Positions 45,830 through 53,567 of a stretch of 64,000 nt of DNA are shown one piece after another. The stretch comes from Dyadobacter pollutisoli (GTDB lineage Bacteria > Bacteroidota > Bacteroidia > Cytophagales > Spirosomataceae), in the NCBI RefSeq assembly GCF_026625565.1, contig NZ_CP112998.1, forward strand, positions 1,180,501 through 1,244,500, given 5' to 3'. The position numbers and the translations under genes are program-made. Every line of letters starts with the position of its first letter. Within the stretch, counting starts at the first letter, position 1. The notes beneath the pieces are model-generated. The model was given only the letters and a program-made list of their open reading frames with translations. It ran no database searches and had not been told where the DNA came from.

Positions 45830-46681
45830 ATGAAAACGATATTAGTACCCTGCGATTTTTCAAAAGCTGCCATCCAGGCGGTCGAGTTTGCCCAAGAGAT
45901 AGCTCAAGCAAGCCATGGACAAGTGAAAGTTTTGCATATTATTGAAACCCGGTATCTGTACGGGAATGGTATGGCTGGTCAGCCTTACCTGTTTGCCGAT
46001 ACCTCGCTTGCAGTCGATGGGCTGATTGAAGATGCTGAAAAAGAATTTGAAAAAATGAAATCGGCAATTGGTGAGGGGAGGGTACCTATTAATTTTTCGG
46101 TGGAAACAAGTCCTTTGATTGAAACAGTCCTCAATGTGGCTGAGCGCGAAAATGCTGACCTGATCGTCATGTCAAGTACTGGCGCGAAGGGCTTACGGGA
46201 ATTTTTTATCGGATCAAATTCCGAAAGAATCGTGCGGCGCGCGCCAATTCCCGTGTTTGTGACCCACCAAACGCAGCATGTAAACGATATAAGGGATATT
46301 ATCGTGCCTACATCAATGGACTTGACTGAAAATGAGTTTTTGACAGAGGTCAAAAAACTGCAAGCATTCTTTGGTGCAATTCTGCACGTGCTTTACATCA
46401 ATAATTATCCAATGAGCTTGGTCCATGATCAGGAGGCCACAGCCAGCTTGCAGAGCTACGCCAACTTCTACAACCTGGAACGGTATACACTAAATGTGCG
46501 CCGCTGTGCAAGTTTTGAGGAAGGGATTGTGGATTTCGCTTCCCAGATGCCGGGTTCGATTATCGCCATGTCGACACATGGGTTCCAGGGAATTGAGCAT
46601 TTGTTGAAAGGAAGCGTTGCCGAAGATGTGGTCAATCATACCACTGGAACTGTCTTCACTTACGTTAACCCGCAGAATTGA
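45830..46681 (+). CDS. Universal stress protein, two USP domains
   Basis: 283 aa, MKTILVPCDFSKAAIQAVEF. Domain 1 loop SSTGAKGLREFFIGSNSERIV; domain 2 loop STHGFQGIEHLLKGSVAEDVV. Both nucleotide loops are conserved. First gene of a USP-BON-USP run, with short spacings, under box 14. Confidence 0.92.
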   Translation: MKTILVPCDFSKAAIQAVEFAQEIAQASHGQVKVLHIIETRYLYGNGMAGQPYLFADTSLAVDGLIEDAEKEFEKMKSAIGEGRVPINFSVETSPLIETVLNVAERENADLIVMSSTGAKGLREFFIGSNSERIVRRAPIPVFVTHQTQHVNDIRDIIVPTSMDLTENEFLTEVKKLQAFFGAILHVLYINNYPMSLVHDQEATASLQSYANFYNLERYTLNVRRCASFEEGIVDFASQMPGSIIAMSTHGFQGIEHLLKGSVAEDVVNHTTGTVFTYVNPQN

Positions 46682-46713
46682 TGCTTTGCGGGCCCGTAGA
46701 AAGGTCATCTAAC

Positions 46714-46950
46714 ATGAAAACATGGATAAGTGACGCCTTGCTTATGAAGCATATCGTCAGCACCCTGCACCAGAACTCTCGTCTTCATGATGAAGATATA
46801 CGGGTATCTGTCAAAGAGGGATGGGTATCTCTGGAAGGAAAAGTAGATCAAGAGTCCGACAGGCAACTTGTCCAGGAAAGTGTTGAGAGGGTCCTGGGCG
46901 TTTATGGCATTACGAACAATCTAACCTTTTCCTGGCTTCACTCCAATTAA
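46714..46950 (+). CDS. Single BON-domain protein
   Basis: 78 aa from MKTWISDALLMKHIV; one BON domain with the motif VKEGWVSLEGKVDQESDR and the helix QLVQESVERVLGVYGITNNL. No signal peptide. It is 32 nt after the USP gene and 13 nt before the next, clearly one operon. Role unknown; possibly a binding partner of the neighbouring USPs. Confidence 0.82.
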   Translation: MKTWISDALLMKHIVSTLHQNSRLHDEDIRVSVKEGWVSLEGKVDQESDRQLVQESVERVLGVYGITNNLTFSWLHSN

Positions 46951-46963
46951 TACTCTCTGGGAA

Positions 46964-47416
46964 ATGCAAAAAATACTTGTGCCTTGTGATTTTTCTGTGT
47001 CAGCGCGACGTGGGCTTGAATTTGCTGTCGAATTAGCTCAGGCAACATCCGGAGTCGTTATTGTGCTGTCGGCAATTAGTCAACAGCAAGTAGACGAAAA
47101 TCCGATCGTTTCGGAGCGTTATAAAGCCGAGTTTGAAAACTTCGTGGTAAAGATCAGCCAACCGATTAATATTATTCACACGATTCGAATTGGCAGGCTA
47201 TTGCCAGCGGTCTTGGACCTGATTACTGAAGAGTCAGTGGATCTGATTGTGATGGGCACGCGCGGCTCCCGCGGGTGGGAGAGTACATTTATCGGTTCAA
47301 ATGTTGAAAAGATTCTCCGACGCTCTCCTGTGCCAGTTTTTGCTGTCAATCAACAGTCGCATGGATATTCCGTTAATGCTGACCCCGTACCGGGCATACT
47401 GACCCCCTTAATTTAG
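46964..47416 (+). CDS. Universal stress protein, truncated after first domain
   Basis: 150 aa. MQKILVPCDFSVSARRGLEF, loop GTRGSRGWESTFIGSNVEKIL, VPVFAVNQQ. The other island USPs have 278-288 aa and two domains; here the reading frame runs after about residue 137 into TACCGGGCATACTGACCCCC, which looks like an IS21-family end, giving the non-family tail DPVPGILTPLI. The missing half is not found nearby, so the gene was probably cut by an IS-linked deletion. The remaining single domain may still fold. Confidence 0.82.
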   Translation: MQKILVPCDFSVSARRGLEFAVELAQATSGVVIVLSAISQQQVDENPIVSERYKAEFENFVVKISQPINIIHTIRIGRLLPAVLDLITEESVDLIVMGTRGSRGWESTFIGSNVEKILRRSPVPVFAVNQQSHGYSVNADPVPGILTPLI

Positions 47417-47760
47417 GTTCTGATCTGAGAGATTCTGATGGGCTGACAATTTTACCGTTTTTTTCGTAAACTTTCACCCTTTAATTCGATGCGATAAGAG
47501 GTGTGAACTAGTCGATCTAAAATGGCATCCCCCTTATGCTAATGTTCACATAAGGGGGACGCGATTCTTGACCGAATTGTTTTCTCTTCCCACCGTATTG
47601 AGCTTGAAGGGGACTCTTTACGAAAGAAAAAACAGTTGAGTAGTTAAATTTAAACTACTATTATTGCAAACGGAAAGTGGCCCAATGATTCCCGGAACGC
47701 TGGCCCTATATGCTCCGAAACGCCTGCCCCCATATCTCCGAAATAGACACTCTGCATTCC
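47386..47760. mobile_element. IS21-family remnants: two istB 3' tails head to head plus terminal repeats
   Basis: Minus strand 47537-47452 encodes KGDAILDRLVHTSYRIELKG-type IstB C-terminus ending RKKR-stop. Plus strand 47549-47647 encodes a second, diverged tail, KGDAILDRIVFSSHRIELEG, ending KKKQLSS-stop. They meet in an 11-bp inverted repeat (47528-47538 / 47549-47559, CATAAGGGGGA). Multiple GGCCC/CCGGAA/CTCCGAAA repeats at 47680-47745 resemble IS21 ends. Not functional. Confidence 0.65.
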
Positions 47761-47986
47761 ACATCATATTGATTAGCAACCTTTTAATCTGATGTGATCC
47801 CTCCAAATTTCAAAGTGATCTGCGCAGAGATTCAATATAATAATAAGCAGGAAGAGTTTAGGTTGTCGGAATACTACATGTAAGGTCGGTCCATAGAGAC
47901 AACTCTCAGCGAGACCGTTCGTACAAACGTAAGCAACCGCCTGTGACCATCTTCCAGGTCTGATTGAGAATTATGAATTTTGGGAT

Positions 47987-48289
47987 ATGAAAATAGAACA
48001 AAGCAAATCCCAGCAACGTTATCAGCAGCTTTACCGACGCTGGAAAGACAGCGGTAAAGGCGTCCGTGTATTTTGCCAACAAGAATCGATTAAGTATTCG
48101 ACGTTTAGATATTGGATCAAGCGGTTAGAGACGGGCTCGGTTAGCAGGCAAGATTTCATAGAAATGAAATTGGATAGGGTCGAAGTGAAATCAAGTCATC
48201 CCTTGGCAGAACTGCGGCTAACTGAAAAGGGTACATTCATTTTCTACGAGTTACCTGAGCCAGCATGGGTAAAGGCGTTATTATCCTAG
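47987..48289 (+). CDS. tnpA: IS66 accessory protein TnpA
   Basis: 100 aa. HTH-type IS66 Orf1: SQQRYQQLYRRWKDSGKGVR, FCQQESIKYSTFRYWIKRLE. Required together with TnpB for IS66 transposition. It ends 3 nt before tnpB. Confidence 0.85.
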   Translation: MKIEQSKSQQRYQQLYRRWKDSGKGVRVFCQQESIKYSTFRYWIKRLETGSVSRQDFIEMKLDRVEVKSSHPLAELRLTEKGTFIFYELPEPAWVKALLS

Positions 48290-48292
48290 CCG

Positions 48293-48640
48293 ATGTTATC
48301 TTTATCATCATCATCACGCTACTTTTTATACAGCCAACCAGCGGATATGCGCTGCGGTATTTATTCACTGGCCGGCCTGGTGCAAAATGGTTTGAAGCTG
48401 GATCCGTTGTCCGGTGATGTCTTTGTATTCATAGGTAAGCGGGCCAACCAGGTGCGTCTACTGCAGTGGGACGGAGATGGTTACGCACTTTATACAAAAC
48501 GGCTGGAAGCAGGTACTTTTGAGCGCCCCGCAGATAAAAAGCTAATGATCTCAACCCGGGAATTAATGCTGATTTTACAAGGCGTCAAGCTAAAATCCGT
48601 GCAGCTACGCAAACGTTATAAACAACTTTCTATACATTAG
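48293..48640 (+). CDS. tnpB: IS66 accessory protein TnpB
   Basis: 115 aa with the IS66 Orf2 signature: PADMRCGIYSLAGLV, DVFVFIGKRANQVRLLQWDGDG, and FERPADKK. Full length for the family. Function in transposition is accessory and not biochemically clear. Confidence 0.92.
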   Translation: MLSLSSSSRYFLYSQPADMRCGIYSLAGLVQNGLKLDPLSGDVFVFIGKRANQVRLLQWDGDGYALYTKRLEAGTFERPADKKLMISTRELMLILQGVKLKSVQLRKRYKQLSIH

Positions 48641-48712
48641 AAAACAGATAATATTTGGTAGAAAGTGGCCTTTATGCAGTGTAAAGCCACTTTTTTTGTG
48701 TATTTTTATAGT

Positions 48713-50254
48713 ATGACCACGGCCGAACCAGACTACAAACTACTATATGAACAGGCCCAGCAGAAGCTGGAGCAAACCGAGCAGAAACTCAGGCTGGCAC
48801 TGCTCGATGCTAATGAATTACGCCGAAAACTTTTCGGAATTAGGTCCGATAACAGAGTTAAAAAACATCTGGAAGGGCAACTCGACCTGTTTCCCTTGGG
48901 CGCGACTCCTCAGGACATACAAAACTCGGAAGAGCTTACAGTTACTGAGGCTGAGAATCTTAATCAGGAGCAGGACAAGCAAGGTGAAAAGCGTCTGAAA
49001 GCAGAACGTACAAGAATGGTATTGCCAGACGAGTTAGAAAGAGAAGAGATCATCATCGATCCACAAGGCGATCTGGCTGATTATAAAGTAATCGGCCAGG
49101 AGGTGACTGAAATACTGGTGATGATCCCGGCCTCCTTCAAGGTTCAAAGAATCATCCGCCGCAAATGGGCATTAAAAGATCCTGTCAATTCAGATGAAAA
49201 AGGGGTGCTGATTGCACCGATACCATCCCGGACTATCAAGCGGGGCCTTTTTGACGAATCTGTTCTTGCACATCTTCTTACCAGCAAATTCGTTGACCAC
49301 TTACCACTGTACCGGCAAAAACAAATCTTCGAGCGCATAGGGATGAAAATTCCGCCCTCGACACTGACAGACAATACCAACGCAGCATGTAAATCCCTGG
49401 AACCGATTTATAGCGCTCTCAAGCGTGAAGTATTAGCCAATCTATATTTGCAGGTTGACGAAACCAGTATACAAGTCCTGGAAAATAGCGGCAAGAAAGG
49501 TAGCTCTCACAAGGGTTATCTGTGGACTTACCATGCCCCGGCAGATGGACTTGTCTTCTTTGATTATCGTCCGGGCCGTGATAAAACCGGGCCGGAAAGA
49601 ATACTGAAAGACTTTTCCGGCGTGATCCAAACAGATGGATACAATGTTTATCAGAGCCTTTTTGAGAAAAATCAATCTATCTATCATTACTTTTGTATGT
49701 CTCACATCCGCCGTAAATTCGATGAAGCGGTTAAATATGACAGCGAAAGAGCGAGTTGGGCGGTCGCAACGATAGGCCAACTTTACGGGATTGAAAAAGC
49801 AATCCGTGATCAGACTCCACCGCTTAATGAAGGCCAGATTGTTGAAAAAAGGATGACGCAATCCCTGCCGATCTTGACCCAATTACACGAATGGATGCAG
49901 GGTGAATATCCCAAGGTACTGCCGCAGAGCCCTATTGGAAAAGCGATAGGATATGCGCTTCCGCTTATGGAAAGCATGAGACTATACGCTCTTCATGGAG
50001 ATTTGCAAATCGATAATAACCTGATCGAGAATGCGATCAGACCCATTGCCCTGGGTCGGCGCAACTTCCTTTTTGCAGGTACGCATGATACCGCGCAAAA
50101 TGCTGCTATGATTTACTCTCTTTTTGCGACTTGTAAAAAGCACGATGTAAATCCACAAGACTGGCTACTGGACATTCTTCGAAAAATGAACGATCCAAAC
50201 TACGAAGGTAAATTCTCAGATCTTCTTCCAAACCGCTGGAAATTTAACCAGTAA
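48713..50254 (+). CDS. tnpC: IS66 transposase TnpC
   Basis: 513 aa from MTTAEPDYKLLYEQAQQ; N-terminal coiled coil (about 5-45), zinc-finger-like region, then the DDE domain with VDETSIQVL, QTDGYNVYQSL and the C-terminal IDNNLIENAIRPIALGRRN block, followed by a Cys/His-containing tail (ATCKKHDVNPQDWL). Intact. An upstream in-frame ATG at 48665 is less likely. Confidence 0.93.
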   Translation: MTTAEPDYKLLYEQAQQKLEQTEQKLRLALLDANELRRKLFGIRSDNRVKKHLEGQLDLFPLGATPQDIQNSEELTVTEAENLNQEQDKQGEKRLKAERTRMVLPDELEREEIIIDPQGDLADYKVIGQEVTEILVMIPASFKVQRIIRRKWALKDPVNSDEKGVLIAPIPSRTIKRGLFDESVLAHLLTSKFVDHLPLYRQKQIFERIGMKIPPSTLTDNTNAACKSLEPIYSALKREVLANLYLQVDETSIQVLENSGKKGSSHKGYLWTYHAPADGLVFFDYRPGRDKTGPERILKDFSGVIQTDGYNVYQSLFEKNQSIYHYFCMSHIRRKFDEAVKYDSERASWAVATIGQLYGIEKAIRDQTPPLNEGQIVEKRMTQSLPILTQLHEWMQGEYPKVLPQSPIGKAIGYALPLMESMRLYALHGDLQIDNNLIENAIRPIALGRRNFLFAGTHDTAQNAAMIYSLFATCKKHDVNPQDWLLDILRKMNDPNYEGKFSDLLPNRWKFNQ

Positions 50255-50302
50255 TCCTCGTCTATACCTCGAAGAAACCAAGGGGGACTGCCGACTGCTT
50301 AC

Positions 50303-50763
50303 GTACAAACAGAAAACTTTCGGCTCTTAGAAGTACCTGTTCTCCAGATTTTTTATGGCAGCAATAAGCTAGCGTCCGAATACTTTTCCCATTTGTCGTT
50401 TACCAGCTTACGTGGAAACGGTCTTTCTCATGACCTCTTTTATTACTTGCCATCCCGGTGAGTGATTCGGACAGAGCGTTTTGGTTTCCACTCTTCGATA
50501 GTGACTATTTTTAATGGTATACGCTCTTCTTGTGTAGTTGTTGAATGTATCCAATGAACATCCTTGATAACATGCGTTGCTTTTCTTTTAATGAGCCCAG
50601 GGAACGGCGGCAGCCGCCGCATGAACGATTACCAGACGGTTAATGCTATACCAATGGTAGTTACGAATATTTACAACGTTAAAAAGGTATCAATTTGCTT
50701 TTGAGTGGGCAACTATGGCGAGTATATTTTCAGAGGGCAACATACATATAAGCGCTAGCCTTC
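50303..50763. other. Gap of about 450 nt without a recognised gene
   Basis: Follows the IS66 target repeat. No credible reading frame; contains the perfect GC-rich palindrome GGCGGCAGCCGCC (about 50603-50615). The pre-insertion sequence joins 47881-47928 to 50311 onward. Possibly debris of an older element; nothing more can be supported. Confidence 0.5.
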
Positions 50764-51516
50764 TCAATTAGTGCTGAATAATTTGATTGTATAATCAAGC
50801 AATTTGCTATTGCCCAGGTCGCCATGACCTGGAACCACAATTTTTACATTAGGATACCATTTTTTGACTTTTTCAACTGTAGGCGACCATTCTGCAATAT
50901 TAGCATCTCCCAAATATCCCTTTTCTGCATCCAACTCTTTTATTAGGCAACCTCCAAACATAATATTGTCTTTTGGGAAATAGCCTACTACGTTATCTTT
51001 TGTGTGGCCGTCACCAAAAAACTTCACAATCACGTTTTCATGCCCCACCGTGATATTCAGAGAATCCTGGAAGCTATTCTGAGGAACGACGTAATTGTTC
51101 TCAGCTGCGAGCTTAATTGTTTTGAAATATGCATAAGAAGCAACAGAATTATCATGAAATGCTTTTAGTCCGCCCAAGCAGTCATTGTGGAAGTGAGTTG
51201 GTATTATCGCGTTGATTTTGCAATGAAGTTTTTCTTTGATCCATCTAATCAATTCCTCCGAACTCTTGTCATCGATAGGAGTGTCGAACACAATGACTTC
51301 GTTATCATTCCTTACAATAAGTCCATTACAAGGTACTTTACCGAAATCATTTGTCTGTGAATATGAGATGTGTTCATAAGAATTTTTGTCAATTTGCGTG
51401 ATAAGCAGATTCTTGGACTGATAAACATTTTTAGATTTAAATATATCACGTGTCTGTGCACTACATTCGAAACCTACGATAAATAATATAAATAGAAGGA
51501 ATTTGACAAATTTCAT
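50764..51516 (-). CDS. Subclass B1-like metallo-beta-lactamase
   Basis: 250 aa from MKFVKFLLFILFIVGFECSAQ, a signal peptide; the longer frame to 51648 has no signal. B1 zinc ligands are all visible: HFHNDC (H-x-H-x-D), GDGHTKDN (His), FGGCLIK (Cys) and VPGHGD (His). The block CNGLIVRNDNEVIVFDTP also fits CcrA/BlaB-type B1 enzymes. Predicted periplasmic zinc hydrolase of beta-lactams, possibly an environmental resistance gene; activity and spectrum are unknown. Isolated on the minus strand between IS66 and a stress protein gene. Confidence 0.87.
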   Translation of the reverse strand: MKFVKFLLFILFIVGFECSAQTRDIFKSKNVYQSKNLLITQIDKNSYEHISYSQTNDFGKVPCNGLIVRNDNEVIVFDTPIDDKSSEELIRWIKEKLHCKINAIIPTHFHNDCLGGLKAFHDNSVASYAYFKTIKLAAENNYVVPQNSFQDSLNITVGHENVIVKFFGDGHTKDNVVGYFPKDNIMFGGCLIKELDAEKGYLGDANIAEWSPTVEKVKKWYPNVKIVVPGHGDLGNSKLLDYTIKLFSTN

Positions 51517-51889
51517 TTTGGGTAAGTTTTTAAATCTGCAGTAGGGGCTTAATGCACCTCCTAAGCGTAAATATATTTGATTTCCAATATTTGCCAATCT
51601 ACATGAGCCCATCAGGTATGTATTAAAACGAACCAATTTTTTACACAATCCGCAATCATCCCAATCTCTTATAAGCAGCCGGGTTCATTCAAACCGTGGT
51701 TAAAATGAAATATCGCCATTTTGGTATTTTGTTGGATACATTACAAAGGGATGCTATAATAGTACAGTTAATGTTTTTTCTTTACGTTAAATTGTACTCA
51801 GATATTGAGACGATAGCATAGAAGCTATATAGATTTTTCCCGGCAGAGACCTGGGTTTGTCTTTGCTAGGAAACTTATGTTTCTTGACC
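51517..51889. other. AT-rich intergenic stretch
   Basis: 373 nt between the beta-lactamase start and the next gene's 3' end. No reading frame, RNA motif or FNR-type box was recognised; presumably contains the beta-lactamase promoter. Confidence 0.4.
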
Positions 51890-52351
51890 TCATTTCATTT
51901 TCATATTCTTATGCTCGTTTTTCATTTGAAGGCAATGCAGGGCGCAGGCACCATACTGCTTGTAGTTTTCATGAACCGAAAGAACTGTTTTGCCATCTTT
52001 ATCTTTGACCTCACAAATACCATTCATGGGAACAGATATTGTTAAACTATCAGTCTCCCCACTATTTACATGATACAGATAGGTGCCGTTTTTTGAAGCT
52101 TTACCAAGATTTTTTCCCGTTGCAGCATCGAGTGCATTTCCGGCATTGTCAATGTGGGCGATTTTTACTCCTGCCGCATCTTTGATTATCCCATCACTGG
52201 TAACCCAGCCAATGTGTTTTCCTTTTGCATCAGTAATCTTTCCCTTTGCATCAATGGAAGGTACTGGCATTTTGTAATTTTGTGCATAACTGTTTTGGGT
52301 AGCTGTTAAAGTTACAACTGCCAGGGCGAACAAAAATATTAGCTTTTTCAT
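51890..52351 (-). CDS. Secreted protein with internal GK-type repeats
   Basis: 153 aa from MKKLIFLFALAVVTLTATQ; signal peptide ending SYAQ. The body has repeated short units of the type DAKGKxIGWV, DAAGVKIAHID, DAATGKNLGK (about residues 32-85), then a Cys-containing tail with Met/His/Lys (CALHCLQMKNEHKNMKMK) that could bind metal. No named family recognised. Box 15 is 67 nt upstream, so it belongs to the stress regulon rather than to the copper genes. Confidence 0.7.
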   Translation of the reverse strand: MKKLIFLFALAVVTLTATQNSYAQNYKMPVPSIDAKGKITDAKGKHIGWVTSDGIIKDAAGVKIAHIDNAGNALDAATGKNLGKASKNGTYLYHVNSGETDSLTISVPMNGICEVKDKDGKTVLSVHENYKQYGACALHCLQMKNEHKNMKMK

Positions 52352-52412
52352 TGCTGAATTTTCTTTAATTAAATGAATTGTCAAATGTATGTTTTTGATA
52401 ATAAGCAAAATG

Positions 52413-52424
52413 TGACATTGGTCA
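52413..52424. promoter_or_regulatory. FNR-type box 15 (TGAC-ATTG-GTCA)
   Basis: Exact match with TG/CA flanks, centred 67 nt upstream of the secreted protein start at 52351. Confidence 0.65.
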
Positions 52425-52526
52425 GCATCTTTTATGACCTGGATCCATTTGTAAAGACATACCGAAAATTAAAGGATTTTAGCTATCGGCACGTCTTCAC
52501 TTCTTGCTGTATACGTCAACCGTTCT

Positions 52527-52871
52527 TTAGACCGGCGTAGCCATTTCTTCACAAGCTTTGGCGCATGTCCGGCACGCTTCAGCGCACTTTCGGCAATGAT
52601 CCATTCCCATGGCTGCATGTCTTTCACACTCGTCAGCGCAGGCATTACAGGCATCTGCGCAGACGCGGCACAAGTGAGCACTGAAGCTGCTTCTCAGACT
52701 CATTAACTCGGCTGCACTTCGACACATAGCGGCACATTCAAGATCAAGTTGTATACACATGGTCAAATGGCCTACGTTTTCTTCTTTCAAACATGCGGTA
52801 GCACATTGGCTACAAGCGAGTGCACAGGCTACACAAGCATCAATGCAGTCTTTAAATTGCTGATTTTCCAT
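52527..52871 (-). CDS. Four-helix-bundle copper-storage protein (Csp-like)
   Basis: 114 aa with about 19 cysteines in CxxxC/CxxC spacings along four helices (CIDACVACALACSQCATAC, CRVCADACNACADEC, CRKCAEACRTCAKAC), the hallmark of Csp/DUF326 proteins whose helix bundle is lined with Cu(I)-binding thiolates. No signal peptide, so it would be a cytosolic Csp3-type store. Last gene of the copper operon, 25 nt after the DUF305 gene. Confidence 0.92.
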   Translation of the reverse strand: MENQQFKDCIDACVACALACSQCATACLKEENVGHLTMCIQLDLECAAMCRSAAELMSLRSSFSAHLCRVCADACNACADECERHAAMGMDHCRKCAEACRTCAKACEEMATPV

Positions 52872-52896
52872 GATTTGTGAATATTTAAGGATGAAT

Positions 52897-53517
52897 TTAT
52901 TTACTTCTGTTTGCCAGTAACCAGCTTTGAAATTGGGCTATCTCCTTGTTTTGATCTTCGACAATCATTGATGACAGTGATTTAAGCTGAGTATTTTTGC
53001 CCATCAATAGCTGCATTTGTGCCATTTCGGTTGCGCTCTGATGATGGCCAATCATCAGCGTGGCAAAATCCTGATCAATGTTCCCGGTGATAATCTGTAA
53101 GTCTGCCTGTTTTCCCATCCGCTCCATTCCTTCCATCATTTGCATGTGAAATTCCATGTTCATCGTTGTCGGGGTACTTGTGGCCAGGAAGGAATCAAGC
53201 TGGGTAATTTCTTTCTTTTGTGCATCGACAATATCCTGGGCCATTCTTTTCATTTCACTATTAGTTCCTGACTTCAATTCCAGTTCGGCCATTTCAATCG
53301 CGCCCATGTGGTGCATTTTCATCATTTCGGCATAGTCGATATCCGGATCCTGCGTCATTTTCATTGTTTCCATTTCAGCCATCATATCATGCATTACTGT
53401 CATCATTTGATTCTGGTCATGGGCCTGGATTTTAAGTGCATCATCGTCATCATCAGAACATGCAGCAGTAAAACCAAGTAAAGCAAGTAGCATCAATGTT
53501 TTGAAAGTCGTCTTCAT
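52897..53517 (-). CDS. DUF305 lipoprotein (metal-binding, CopM-like)
   Basis: 206 aa from MKTTFKTLMLLALLGFTAAC; the lipobox Cys is followed by the acidic SDDDDD. Two DUF305 halves, each with a Met/His-rich helix (MMKMHHMGAIEMAELEL and LMIGHHQSATEMAQMQL). Family members bind copper or silver in the periplasm. It sits between the Cu ATPase and the Csp gene. Confidence 0.88.
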   Translation of the reverse strand: MKTTFKTLMLLALLGFTAACSDDDDDALKIQAHDQNQMMTVMHDMMAEMETMKMTQDPDIDYAEMMKMHHMGAIEMAELELKSGTNSEMKRMAQDIVDAQKKEITQLDSFLATSTPTTMNMEFHMQMMEGMERMGKQADLQIITGNIDQDFATLMIGHHQSATEMAQMQLLMGKNTQLKSLSSMIVEDQNKEIAQFQSWLLANRSK

Positions 53518-53567
53518 AGTGTTTGATTTTAGTATGTTAAAAATAAAAACCGGATATTCTATCAATT

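Larger units (their letters stand above)
47929..50302 (+). mobile_element. IS66-family insertion sequence, complete, 2374 bp
   Basis: Ends GTAAGCA (47929-47935) and TGCTTAC (50296-50302), with partial further matching inward. Exact 8-bp target repeat GTACAAAC on both sides (47921-47928 and 50303-50310). Contains the usual three genes, all open. Recently inserted into a non-coding or remnant region. Confidence 0.92.

Noticed and set aside
47929..50302. Alternative reading of the IS66 region as an antisense gene cluster
   Set aside because: IS66 TnpA/B/C motifs, end sequences and an exact 8-bp target repeat explain the whole segment.
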